Part shown: positions 50,712-59,269 of the stretch, piece by piece
Position numbering within the stretch: the stretch's first letter is position 1
How the letters are laid out: each line of letters opens with the position of its first letter
DNA from: Pseudochryseolinea flava
GTDB taxonomy: Bacteria > Bacteroidota > Bacteroidia > Cytophagales > Cyclobacteriaceae
Assembly: GCF_003286915.1 (NCBI RefSeq)
Contig: NZ_QMFY01000015.1
Location: 92,691 to 156,690, forward strand
Direction of reading: 5' to 3'
Length of the DNA: 64,000 nucleotides
The notes under the pieces: model-generated
The model's database searches: none
The model's input: the letters and a program-made list of their open reading frames with translations, nothing else
What the model was told of the DNA's origin: nothing
Translations under genes and position numbers: made by a program

Positions 50712-52760
50712 CTAAAACTTCAATCGTGCCTGAAACTTTACATCACTTTCCAAATCACCTTTTATCATCTCCAAATCTGTTCCAATCTCCTCCCGGTGCG
50801 CGTAACGTGTTTGTGTATACCGAAACCACAACGTTAAAGATCGGCTAACTTTGTATTCGAGCATAGCCAGGTGACGGACACCACGTCCGTAATACGATGG
50901 TAGACTGTAGGCCAGTAGAACATCCTTTTCATAGGCGTATTGTCGATTGTCAAAATCATCGGTGTCGAACAGCGCATAGCGTGCGGAAAATTCAAATTTA
51001 CCGGCTTCAAAACTAATGTCTTGCATGACTGCTATTCCTCCGCTGTAGTCACTATTGAACTTGAAGTTACTGCCTTGCAGCCTTGTTTGTAATCTTAATT
51101 TCTGACCGATACCAAACACTGAACTGACTACCCAATTTTGTTTGCGTGTAGCAGACGATATATACAATGGCCCCTCATTCGACTGATTGCGGCTCTTTTC
51201 CTCTTGCCGAAACTGCACAAAGAATTTTACTTTGCGATTGGGCGTGTAATCTATTTTCGCGAGCCATTCACTACCGCGAGAGGGTTGATAATTTCTGAAC
51301 TTTATCCATGGAAATACAAATAGATCGATGTATCCGCTCGCGGTCCATCGTCGGTTCATTCGGTATTTCCATCCCCAATATAACGCTTGTTCATTTTGTG
51401 CTGTCGTATTTTCCGCAAGAGCATTTCCATACAACGCATGGTAATTGCGTTGGTAAAATCTGCCGACCAACGACAAATCGAAAGTTGGGTGAAGACTTGC
51501 CAATACACCGGTAATGAAGCCACTGCCAGCCTGCATCGAATTTGCAATCTCCGAGAAGAAGGAAATATTCTGCCAATTGTAGTTCAAATAGATGCTATTG
51601 TTAAGATTCGTTTTTCCTGAAAAAGAAAATTGGTTGTAGAGTGCTGCTTTTTTAGTCAGTGGTTTGTCGTAGGACAAGTAATGAGAGATGATGCCCGCTT
51701 CCAATCCTTGATGCTTGAATTGCAAAACGATGCCGGCATTTGTTTCCGTGCTTTGCTTTCGCATGGCCATTTCTTTTTCATTGCGATGAAGTCCGGTGGT
51801 CTGAAGCGTGGTGATGAATTCAGCGTCTTCATTTTCTACTACGCGCGCATCACGGTTGTTACGTGCGACAAAATTGGTAATTATGAATTTCCGTGAGAGT
51901 TCTACTGTTGCAGCGATGCCTCGGAAAGCGCCAGCTTCATAGAATGAAGTATACGGAAGTAACCCAATATTGCTTTTGCGAACACTCGTAATCGTCTCTC
52001 CGCCTTTACCCATACCGAAGCCGCCACCGAGAACAAGCCCTTGTCCAAACTGTACTTGAAAATCACCAAGGATTATATTTTTTAGTCGTCCCTTGTTTAC
52101 AAGTTGTAAATGAAAAGAAGAATAGTCAAAACCATATTGTTTGTTTCGTGTCGACCATCGCATGGGTTCTCCTTCATCTTTTTCAAAGGATAAACCAAAA
52201 CTAAAATCGCCAGGCCTTGATGATCGCAGACGAACCGCAAGTTTTCCTGTCGAGCCTTTAAATTGCTTGCTGCTATCACTTTCTGTAAAGCCAGCTTTGC
52301 GTTGCAGAGATTCGCCATAACGCAGTAGTAGATAGTGATCACCTTCCTCGCGTATTCTTTGAAACAGCCCGCGTGAAATTACCGCGGAGGGGTCGGGCAC
52401 AAACACAAAAGGAATGAGCTTGTAAATAATCGGTAAATCAAAATCGGGAACAGCTTGTAATTCATAAATAGAAACAAATTCACCGACGTTGGCGCGATAA
52501 GTCAATAGACTTTGTATCTGTGCCGGTGTCAACACATGCAACTCAAGCAGACCGTCTGCGTCTATTTTATTAAGATTTTTCGGATGCGAGCGAAACTGTA
52601 AAAGATTTTCATAGAGCTCATCGTAGTTCAAGACTTCTTCTTGGTAGCCATACGCGTCATCAATAATGTTTTGGATATCGATTTGGTAACGCGGATAGTC
52701 TTGTGCATGACAGTAGTAACAAGCAATCAGGAATGAAAGAAGGATAGGAAATGTTTTCAT
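50712..52760 (-). CDS. Outer-membrane beta-barrel protein with helix-hairpin-helix domain
   Basis: 682 residues: signal peptide (about 1-19, CHA-QD), a helical part with paired helix-hairpin-helix motifs at about 57-115 (NLNKIDADGLLELHVLTPAQ, then NVGEFVSIYELQAVPDF), like ComEA, followed by a long beta-rich part (about 130-682) whose alternating strands and C-terminal FQARLKF suggest a large barrel. Bacteroidota have such HhH-plus-barrel proteins; ComEA-like domains bind DNA, but whether this one does is unknown. It overlaps the PorV/PorQ-like gene by 4 bp. Confidence 0.75.
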   Translation of the reverse strand: MKTFPILLSFLIACYYCHAQDYPRYQIDIQNIIDDAYGYQEEVLNYDELYENLLQFRSHPKNLNKIDADGLLELHVLTPAQIQSLLTYRANVGEFVSIYELQAVPDFDLPIIYKLIPFVFVPDPSAVISRGLFQRIREEGDHYLLLRYGESLQRKAGFTESDSSKQFKGSTGKLAVRLRSSRPGDFSFGLSFEKDEGEPMRWSTRNKQYGFDYSSFHLQLVNKGRLKNIILGDFQVQFGQGLVLGGGFGMGKGGETITSVRKSNIGLLPYTSFYEAGAFRGIAATVELSRKFIITNFVARNNRDARVVENEDAEFITTLQTTGLHRNEKEMAMRKQSTETNAGIVLQFKHQGLEAGIISHYLSYDKPLTKKAALYNQFSFSGKTNLNNSIYLNYNWQNISFFSEIANSMQAGSGFITGVLASLHPTFDLSLVGRFYQRNYHALYGNALAENTTAQNEQALYWGWKYRMNRRWTASGYIDLFVFPWIKFRNYQPSRGSEWLAKIDYTPNRKVKFFVQFRQEEKSRNQSNEGPLYISSATRKQNWVVSSVFGIGQKLRLQTRLQGSNFKFNSDYSGGIAVMQDISFEAGKFEFSARYALFDTDDFDNRQYAYEKDVLLAYSLPSYYGRGVRHLAMLEYKVSRSLTLWFRYTQTRYAHREEIGTDLEMIKGDLESDVKFQARLKF

Positions 52761-53578
52761 TCTTTGGCGGCGCGAAAATGATAAATGATGGAAGCCTGAT
52801 GCGATACACCAGCGCGACGTAAAAAGGTAGCCGCATAGTCGAGGTGCATTTTTTGGAATCTTGCACCGAAGCCAGCAAAAGCTGCATCGGGATGGATGTT
52901 AAAGCCTGTCCTGAATAAGAATTTTTTGAAGGGCTGGTATTCAATACCACCTTTCCAAAGTGCGTCGTACTCTAAATCTTTTTGTACCTCGGTGACTACA
53001 GTCAACTTTGTGAAAGCTTTGAAAGCAATCCCAACTTGAAGGATGGTAGGAATTCGGTCTATTCCGTCTTCCGTTAGTTTCCCTTGGTTGATGTTGATGA
53101 TGTGCGCCCCCACGGATAGTTGGTCGGTGAGTTTTGCAATCCCTCCAAAGTTGAAACTGAAGAGGGACTTATTTCCGGAGCCTTCCACGTGGTATTGAAT
53201 GTAGTTTATCTTTACACCGATTGAAGCGAGTCCGAAAGTGCTTGCGAATGCGGTACTTACAACGTGTTCGTTATAGAGATGATCACCAAATCGCTGTGCA
53301 CCCACGCCAAAGGCACCGAATTTGATTGGGATGCTTGTAACGAAAGCAGCGCGATTAAAATAGCTAAATCCGGGATTAGCTTCATAGGTGAAGCCTGCGG
53401 CAAGGTGCTTGATATTGGCAACTCCTGCTGCGTTGTTGAACAATGACCATTCATCGTAAAGGCACGCGGAGGAATATCCAAGGGCCTGAGCACGAGAACC
53501 AATAAGGGTGTTTGCGCTTTGCGAAAACAAAGCAATGCCAGTGCACACGAAGTACACAACGGGAATGTATTTTAACAC
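52757..53578 (-). CDS. PorV/PorQ-like outer-membrane beta-barrel protein
   Basis: 273 residues with a signal peptide (about 1-19, ALF-SQ). It begins SANTLIGSRAQALGYSSACLYDEWSLFNNAAGVAN, the N-terminal pattern of the PorV/PorQ/FadL-like group in which an N-terminal plug enters the barrel, and continues with amphipathic strands. PorV and PorQ are type IX secretion components; this protein is a relative, not necessarily an orthologue. It precedes the HhH-barrel gene with a 4-bp overlap, so the two likely act together at the outer membrane. Confidence 0.65.
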   Translation of the reverse strand: MLKYIPVVYFVCTGIALFSQSANTLIGSRAQALGYSSACLYDEWSLFNNAAGVANIKHLAAGFTYEANPGFSYFNRAAFVTSIPIKFGAFGVGAQRFGDHLYNEHVVSTAFASTFGLASIGVKINYIQYHVEGSGNKSLFSFNFGGIAKLTDQLSVGAHIININQGKLTEDGIDRIPTILQVGIAFKAFTKLTVVTEVQKDLEYDALWKGGIEYQPFKKFLFRTGFNIHPDAAFAGFGARFQKMHLDYAATFLRRAGVSHQASIIYHFRAAKE

Positions 53579-53613
53579 AACGGGTAATAATTACTTTTTA
53601 AATTTAAGTAGAA

Positions 53614-54231
53614 ATGAACCACATACTCAACTATGTTTTCCTGATCATTTTTTGTCAGGCTGCGCTGGCACAGGAAAACAAAATCGATCGGTATTCGTCG
53701 GGCAAAATTCGGTCGGAAGGTATGGTCATGAACAACCAGAAAGAAGGGCCATGGACTTACTATTATCCCTCTGGAAAAATCATGGCGCGCGAGAATTTTA
53801 AAGACGGCGTACTTGACGGTTTGATCGAGTATTTTTTTGAAAGCGGTGTGAAGCAGGGTATTGAGCACTGGAGGCTGGGCATGCTTCACGATTCATCACA
53901 TTATTACTTTGAGAATGGTGCACTCGATCACAAAGGAATTTTTGTAGAGAGCAGTTATCAAGGTGAGTGGATCTACTTTCACAACAATAGCAAGTTGAAA
54001 AAGATCGTTCATTACCAGAACGGCTATCCGGAAGGTGCCGTGAAAGTTTATAACGAAGAAGGCGTTTTAATTCAAGAAGGAAGTTACCACCGCGGAATGG
54101 AGCATGGCGAATGGAAGTTTTTCGACGATGACGGTAAGCTTACCTACTCGGGTAATTATGACGCCGGTAAACAAGTAGGCGCGTGGTTGAAATACGATAA
54201 GAAAGGAAAAGCGAAACCGTGGAAATATTAG
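53614..54231 (+). CDS. MORN-repeat protein (YwqK family)
   Basis: 205 residues with a signal peptide (about 1-19, ALA-QE) and eight or so repeats of about 23 residues of the form YYPSGKIMARENFKDGVLDG, i.e. MORN / YwqK antitoxin-like repeats. YwqK was named as an antitoxin in Bacillus; in Bacteroidota such secreted repeat proteins are plentiful and no toxin gene is adjacent. Its stop codon shares bases with the stop of the convergent BamA-like gene. Confidence 0.82.
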   Translation: MNHILNYVFLIIFCQAALAQENKIDRYSSGKIRSEGMVMNNQKEGPWTYYYPSGKIMARENFKDGVLDGLIEYFFESGVKQGIEHWRLGMLHDSSHYYFENGALDHKGIFVESSYQGEWIYFHNNSKLKKIVHYQNGYPEGAVKVYNEEGVLIQEGSYHRGMEHGEWKFFDDDGKLTYSGNYDAGKQVGAWLKYDKKGKAKPWKY

Positions 54232-55691
54232 AACTCGCGCTTCAAGTGAATAAAAAATCCACCGACGCCCATCACGTTAAATGAATATTCGAATCGAATC
54301 ACGGCGTCATAGGATCCTACGACGTCAAGTCCTACACCTGCACCTGTTAAGAATCGATTGCTCAGTAGCGTATTCTTATTCGTTTCTTCGTAGATCGGAT
54401 AGTTTTGCACATAGCCGAAGTCACCATACATCTTGATGTAGATCGATAGTGGTATGTGTCTGAATTGACGTATCGCTATCGACTTCCAGTCATACGTCTT
54501 GCTGAAGATTCGTTTTTTGAATGTCGTCTTATTGAGGAAGTAAGTAGGGCCTTCGACAACGTATACTTCATAACCGCGAATAAATTGTTTTCGATACCCC
54601 ATGGCGCCGAAAGCATTGTAAGGTTGTCTATCCGGCGTACTCCAGAATCCAATGATGTTGTTGGAGAGGTAATAATTCTTGCCGAGGTTAAAGAATTTTG
54701 CGTATGAAGCTGTAATCTCAAATTTGTCTAAATCATCTCTTCTAAATATTCCTGATTTCGATACAATGGTATTGAAGTAGTATCCATTCAAGGGATATCC
54801 AAAGTAGTCGCGATGATCGGACGTAAATTGATAGGAGAGCACAGTGTATCGTTGTAATCTTTCGCCTTCACCAAAATAATTGGGGTTGACTTCAGTAACC
54901 GTGTCAGCAATGCTGTTGCTTCTAAATTCAGCCTTGAGTACATGGTGATCGTAGAATGAATTTCTGTACGTGTATGCCACGGAACCGCCGCGATGAACCC
55001 GGATGACATGGTCGTCTTCCAGAAAATCCAGTTTGTGCTCATCGGTCAATACTGGAGCATTTTTGGTTTCCGAATATTCGAAATCGAAAATGAGTCCTTG
55101 TTTTTGCTTCTTGTCGAAATAAGGAATCTTATAATTGATTTCGAATTTTCGATAGAACCCCAACTGTGCAACCAATCGTAGCGTTTCATTTCGTCCACGC
55201 ATATTGAATTGATAGAGACGTAATCCATAATTGACGCGCCTAAAATCGTGCTCATAGTTTTCCCACCATTCATTAAAATTTCGATCGGCTAACTCGAATA
55301 TGGGCGAAGGAAATGTATACCACCTTTCGTTAACACTCACCACAAGGTCAACCTCCTCTTTGCTGAACGGAAGGGATTTAATTTCAACTGTGTTGAATAA
55401 GCGTGTGTTAATTAGTTTCTTCTTGTCGAGGTCAAGTATATCTTTCAGGTCGTTGCTGTAAACAACGTCGCCTGATTTAAGACTCAACTCACGTAACAGG
55501 ATACGATCACGTGTGATGGCATTCCCAACTAAAACGATGCGATTTACTTTCAGGAAATGTCCTGTGGAATCTGTAAGACGGCGTTGAACATTACTTTTCC
55601 AAACAGTATCGGCAGCCTCTACCGAAGAAGCAGGCGTCGGTGCTTCTTGCAACGAGAGGAAACTGAAAAGACTAATAAATACTGCCAGCAT
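54228..55691 (-). CDS. BamA/TamA-like outer-membrane protein
   Basis: 487 residues. After a short hydrophobic start there is one POTRA-like domain (about 45-120, with KVNRIVLVGNAITRDRILLREL) and then a 16-strand-type barrel region (about 140-487) ending GVGGFFIHLKREF, with a C-terminal aromatic residue. BamA has five POTRA domains; a single one marks a smaller Omp85-family relative, which may insert proteins or lipids in the outer membrane. No lysophospholipase domain is present. It is monocistronic and converges on the MORN gene. Confidence 0.85.
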   Translation of the reverse strand: MLAVFISLFSFLSLQEAPTPASSVEAADTVWKSNVQRRLTDSTGHFLKVNRIVLVGNAITRDRILLRELSLKSGDVVYSNDLKDILDLDKKKLINTRLFNTVEIKSLPFSKEEVDLVVSVNERWYTFPSPIFELADRNFNEWWENYEHDFRRVNYGLRLYQFNMRGRNETLRLVAQLGFYRKFEINYKIPYFDKKQKQGLIFDFEYSETKNAPVLTDEHKLDFLEDDHVIRVHRGGSVAYTYRNSFYDHHVLKAEFRSNSIADTVTEVNPNYFGEGERLQRYTVLSYQFTSDHRDYFGYPLNGYYFNTIVSKSGIFRRDDLDKFEITASYAKFFNLGKNYYLSNNIIGFWSTPDRQPYNAFGAMGYRKQFIRGYEVYVVEGPTYFLNKTTFKKRIFSKTYDWKSIAIRQFRHIPLSIYIKMYGDFGYVQNYPIYEETNKNTLLSNRFLTGAGVGLDVVGSYDAVIRFEYSFNVMGVGGFFIHLKREF

Positions 55692-55753
55692 ACAAAAATC
55701 CTAGGTCCACACTACCCATCAAGATAAACGTTTCGGGAGTATGATTCGGATTT

Positions 55754-56872
55754 CTAGGCTTCCTTTTTTCGATAGGAACGCACGAGGATGATGATACCCG
55801 CGATAATTAGCGGAATACTCAAAGCCTGCCCCATGTTTAACCCGAAAAAGCTAGTCATATCCTCCTCGAACGTCACCTGAGGTTCCTTAAAGAACTCGAT
55901 CAGGTAGCGCATTGGCCATAGCCAGAGTAAGAATATTCCGAAAATACGGCCAGGAACGAGCTTTTCTTTGTGTTTAAACCACATGCCCATCAGTAACAGA
56001 AACAGGGCGACACATGAGATTGCCTCATAAAGCTGTGCCGGGTGACGCGCAATACCGACAAGGGAAATTTTAGAGACAACACCTTCCGCTGTCTCTACCG
56101 TACGTTGTTGTGCTATCGGCTCAAAATGATCACGATTATCCGATACACTGTTTACGGCATTATAGGCGATGCTAGTCGCTTTGGCGAGTGAGGTGCCAGT
56201 CTTGTAGGTGATATACGCATACATGGGCCGTTGTCCAGGCTCCCGCGATGATGTAGAGGCATCTGAAGAATCGTTCTGAACATAGCTGATCGATTCGATG
56301 TCTTTGTTGATGTCGTTACGCTCGATGTCTTTTGTTAATGGATTCACCATCACTACCGCCCAAGGTGCATCGGAAGGCTTTCCAATGATTTCAGAGTTGA
56401 AATAGTTACCGAGTCGAATCATGGCGCCTGTAAGCGCGATCAGAATTACAATCCGATCTAACACATACAGATAAGTCTGTCCAGGTTTACGCTTTCGACT
56501 ATAAATGTATAAAGCGAGCAAAATCCCAATGGCTGCCCCGTGACTTGCAAGTCCTTGCAGACCGGTGAATTGAAAGTTTGGCGAGAACTCAAAGGGAAGA
56601 AAAATGCTCAGCGGTTTTTCCCAAATGATATGCGGTTCGTAAAATATAACGTGGCCCAATCGTGCACCAAGGATAGTGGCAATGACCATGTAAATCGTTA
56701 GGGTATCCACATCGCTCTCAGGCTTGCCTTCTTTGCGATACATGTAATACAGAATCTGCTGCGTGATCAAAAAACCAAGCGCGAATAATAAACCGTACCA
56801 ACGTAGCGAGAACCATGTAAAGGAAAAGATCTCAGGACTTGCGTTCCAGATGAAATAGTTGAGGATACCCAT
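55754..56872 (-). CDS. lgt: Prolipoprotein diacylglyceryl transferase
   Basis: About 372 residues; typical Lgt is 260-300. The seven-helix core has FSLRWYGLLFALGFL, ATILGARLGHVIFYEP, the signature GAMIRLGNYFNSEIIGKP and RHPAQLYEAI. An insert of about 85 residues (roughly 180-270), polar and with an S/E-rich stretch, splits the signature region from RHPAQLYE; large inserts here occur in other Bacteroidota. Lgt moves diacylglycerol from phosphatidylglycerol to the lipobox cysteine, and the lipoproteins in this window depend on it. ATG 56872 is chosen; the TTG at 56881 is less likely. A TATATTTG box lies 6 bp upstream. Confidence 0.93.
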   Translation of the reverse strand: MGILNYFIWNASPEIFSFTWFSLRWYGLLFALGFLITQQILYYMYRKEGKPESDVDTLTIYMVIATILGARLGHVIFYEPHIIWEKPLSIFLPFEFSPNFQFTGLQGLASHGAAIGILLALYIYSRKRKPGQTYLYVLDRIVILIALTGAMIRLGNYFNSEIIGKPSDAPWAVVMVNPLTKDIERNDINKDIESISYVQNDSSDASTSSREPGQRPMYAYITYKTGTSLAKATSIAYNAVNSVSDNRDHFEPIAQQRTVETAEGVVSKISLVGIARHPAQLYEAISCVALFLLLMGMWFKHKEKLVPGRIFGIFLLWLWPMRYLIEFFKEPQVTFEEDMTSFFGLNMGQALSIPLIIAGIIILVRSYRKKEA

Positions 56873-56878
56873 AGGCGG

Positions 56879-56886
56879 CAAATATA
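56879..56886 (-). promoter_or_regulatory. TAnnTTTG -7 box for lgt
   Basis: The minus strand reads TATATTTG, a full match, 6 bp before the ATG, implying an almost leaderless transcript. The heptamer array starts 6 bp upstream. Confidence 0.5.
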
Positions 56887-56892
56887 GTATTA

Positions 56893-56940
56893 AAGCTAAA
56901 AGCGGAAAGCAGAAAGCTCAAAGCTGAAGCAGAAAGTTTG
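56893..56940. repeat. Heptamer tandem array, unit AAAGCNN x5-7
   Basis: AAAGCTA, AAAGCGG, AAAGCAG, AAAGCTC, AAAGCTG, then a 6-bp AAGCAG and AAAGTTT. Same unit as at 720-740. It is upstream of the lgt -7 box and past the nadE stop. Confidence 0.88.
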
Positions 56941-56963
56941 ACCTTTAATCGATTTCTACCCTT

Positions 56964-58808
56964 CTAAACCGTATTGTCTAACAGCATCAGTTCTTCCGAG
57001 AAGCCTGATGACAGAATGGGGAATCGGCACCATGTTCTTGGATCAACATTGAGGTCATCTAAATGGAATGAAGGCGCGATACGTTCGCGTTTCCATTGAT
57101 TGATGGTCCAAAGTCGGAAGAATTTTTTGATGTAACCCTTCAGCGCGGTTGGGTCATGCTGGCCCTTCAGGGAATCAAATACCTGTAGGGGCGACTTTCT
57201 TTGGAAGATGGCGTGATGCTCGATTTCTGCCAAGAGGGGATAAGGCATCAAATCCGCTTCATCGGTTTGGTTACGCTCGAGAGGCCGAAGCTCCGCCGTC
57301 GGCTGAAGATTGTTAACAGGGGCAAGGCCTGCATATCCCAACGTTTTTTCGGCCCATCGTAGCCACTGTAAAATGAAAACTTTACTGAGTCCCGCGATCG
57401 GCGCAAGACTACCACTCGTATCGCCGTCCATGGTGGCGTAACCAACATCACCCTCACTGCGATTTGACGTTGTTAGCAGTACCGCGCGGTTGATGTTTGC
57501 GAGCATCCATATGATGGGTGAACGCGATCGAGCTTGAATATTCTGCAAGGTGATGTCGTCGGTATCCCACGTTAGACTTCGACCTATGGTGTTCTCTATT
57601 TTTTTCGTGTACGAATTTACTTCATCATCGATCGTCCATTGATGGAAACGTGCGCCGATGGAATCCGCTAATGTCTTGGCCGCGTGAAGCGTCGTATCAG
57701 ATGAATTTTTTGTTCCCTGGTAAGCACATGCTAAGATTTGTGATACAGCATCCTTCCAATGCGCTATCGGCTTCTCCAAACTCAACGCTTTTGTGAACGC
57801 TTCTGCACCAAGTTCCTTCACGCCACGTTGCACCATCTCGGCAACAAAGATTGCGCAAATGGAAGAGTCAGCGCCACCACTTAATGAAAGCACATATCCC
57901 CTCGATTTGCTCTTGCGCATGTAGTCGAACAGCGCCAGTGCAAGCGTTTTACTGAGTTCCTCATTTTTATCTTTGCTGTCTGTAAGGGTGATCGTTTCGC
58001 TATGTTGAGGATTGCTAAAATCAACCTGACAACTAAGTACGTTATATGACTTAAATGAAAAGCGTTCGTTTACCGCGAGCAGTTTTCCTTTTTGTGCGAT
58101 AATGATATCGCCGTCGTAAATCATTCGGCCCGCTTCGTTACCAAGCAAGTTGGTAAAAAGATATACGCAGTTAAACATGCGTGAGCCATCCATGACCACC
58201 TCTGATTCTCGCAGCAAACTCTTACCCATCGCAAAGTGACTGGCACTTGGATTCAGAATTAATTGCACGCCACGCTCTTTCAATCGATAACCCGGACGTC
58301 GTGTTTTTCGCCAACCATCTTCGCAGATTTCAAAGCCGAATGAAATTCCTTCGGCGTGATAAATCAGATCGCCTGCTTGAACAACTTCGCTTCCGATATA
58401 AATCTCTACTACTTTGCCAGGCTGCCATGGTTCAAACCAACGTGGTTCGTAGTGAACACCATCATTGGCAAGATTTTGTTTCAACGTAACACCGAGTATT
58501 TTTTTATTGCTAATAACACACGCGCCGTTATACGTGGTGTTGCCAATGCGTATTGGCAGACCAACCGAGATCGTGATGTCCGCTGTATAATTGATAAACT
58601 TGTCGATCTCATGTTTCGCGCGCTCGCTAAGCCAGTCGCTTAAGAACATATCTTCACAGCCATAGCCTGTGACACAAAGCTCAGGAAGACACAGGATTTT
58701 AATCTGCTGCCGTTTCGCTTCTTCAATCGCTTGAATGATGTTCTCTGAATTATTCTTCCAATCGAAAGGAATTTGGTTTACCGTGGCGCCGCCGATTTTT
58801 AAAGTCAT
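56964..58808 (-). CDS. nadE: Glutamine-dependent NAD+ synthetase
   Basis: About 614 residues. An N-terminal nitrilase-type glutaminase (about 1-270) has the Glu in LPELCVTGYG, the Lys region LKQNLANDGVHYEP and the Cys in FGFEICEDGW; the C-terminal synthetase has the PP-loop VLSLSGGADSSICA and TTSNRSEGDVGYATMDGD. It converts nicotinate adenine dinucleotide to NAD+ using ammonia from glutamine, channelled between domains. ATG 58806-58808 (MTLKIGGATVNQIPFDW) is chosen because the preceding residues in the frame come from the heptamer array upstream. Confidence 0.95.
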   Translation of the reverse strand: MTLKIGGATVNQIPFDWKNNSENIIQAIEEAKRQQIKILCLPELCVTGYGCEDMFLSDWLSERAKHEIDKFINYTADITISVGLPIRIGNTTYNGACVISNKKILGVTLKQNLANDGVHYEPRWFEPWQPGKVVEIYIGSEVVQAGDLIYHAEGISFGFEICEDGWRKTRRPGYRLKERGVQLILNPSASHFAMGKSLLRESEVVMDGSRMFNCVYLFTNLLGNEAGRMIYDGDIIIAQKGKLLAVNERFSFKSYNVLSCQVDFSNPQHSETITLTDSKDKNEELSKTLALALFDYMRKSKSRGYVLSLSGGADSSICAIFVAEMVQRGVKELGAEAFTKALSLEKPIAHWKDAVSQILACAYQGTKNSSDTTLHAAKTLADSIGARFHQWTIDDEVNSYTKKIENTIGRSLTWDTDDITLQNIQARSRSPIIWMLANINRAVLLTTSNRSEGDVGYATMDGDTSGSLAPIAGLSKVFILQWLRWAEKTLGYAGLAPVNNLQPTAELRPLERNQTDEADLMPYPLLAEIEHHAIFQRKSPLQVFDSLKGQHDPTALKGYIKKFFRLWTINQWKRERIAPSFHLDDLNVDPRTWCRFPILSSGFSEELMLLDNTV

Positions 58809-58814
58809 AATGCA

Positions 58815-58849
58815 AATATCGAATATCGAACACTGAATATCGAACATCG
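58815..58849. repeat. Heptamer tandem array, unit AATATCG x5
   Basis: AATATCG, AATATCG, AACACTG, AATATCG, AACATCG in perfect register, 6 bp from the nadE start. Its inverted counterpart lies at 59251-59264 beyond the four-helix pseudogene. Confidence 0.88.
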
Positions 58850-58874
58850 AAATGAATGAATAACGGTTACAACT

Positions 58875-59217
58875 TCAAATTTTGAGCGCTGTTTGAATAC
58901 TCTTAACGAAGATGGAAATGAGTTCATTCGTTTCATTCAGGATGCTGTTTAATGAATCATCCGATTGTACTTCATCTGAATTATTCTCAGGTTAATCCTA
59001 GATTCTCGTAACTCTTTAAGCGCAATTTTCATTTTATGACGAAATCTCATCTGGATTCAGCGGATCGGGCTTCTCCATACAATAGTGCAGGAGCTGGTCC
59101 AGAACTTGCTATTTGTCCTGAAAGATGAATTCCTCCCTTGGTTGCGGGCAATACTTCTGATAGCTCCAGAATAGCTACGGCATAATGAACTAGTCGTTCT
59201 TCTAAATCAAATTTCAT
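58875..59217 (-). pseudogene. Four-helix-bundle protein (23S rRNA intervening-sequence type), decayed
   Basis: Reading the minus strand from ATG 59217 gives 56 residues (begins MKFDLEERLVHYAVAILELS, later SGQIASSGPAPALLYGEARS) that match four-helix-bundle proteins, then a TGA at 59047-59049. Homology continues in another frame with HKMKIALKELRESRINLRII and in a third with DDSLNSILNETNELISIF and FVKSIQTALKI to a TGA at 58875. So there is one in-frame stop and at least two frameshifts. Such genes occur as 23S rRNA insertions and as free mobile-looking units. Intact members have unknown function. Confidence 0.82.
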
Positions 59218-59250
59218 AACAGCTAACGGTTTGATGAAAACAAATATTTC

Positions 59251-59264
59251 TATTCGATATTCGG
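59251..59264. repeat. Heptamer pair TATTCGA/TATTCGG, inverted relative to 58815 array
   Basis: Two units that are the reverse complement of AATATCG. With the array at 58815-58849 they bracket the four-helix pseudogene as imperfect inverted repeats. Confidence 0.6.
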
Positions 59265-59269
59265 ATATT

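Noticed and set aside
53614..54231. Toxin-antitoxin system suggested by the YwqK-type protein
   Set aside because: No toxin gene is adjacent, and a signal peptide makes a classical cytoplasmic antitoxin unlikely.
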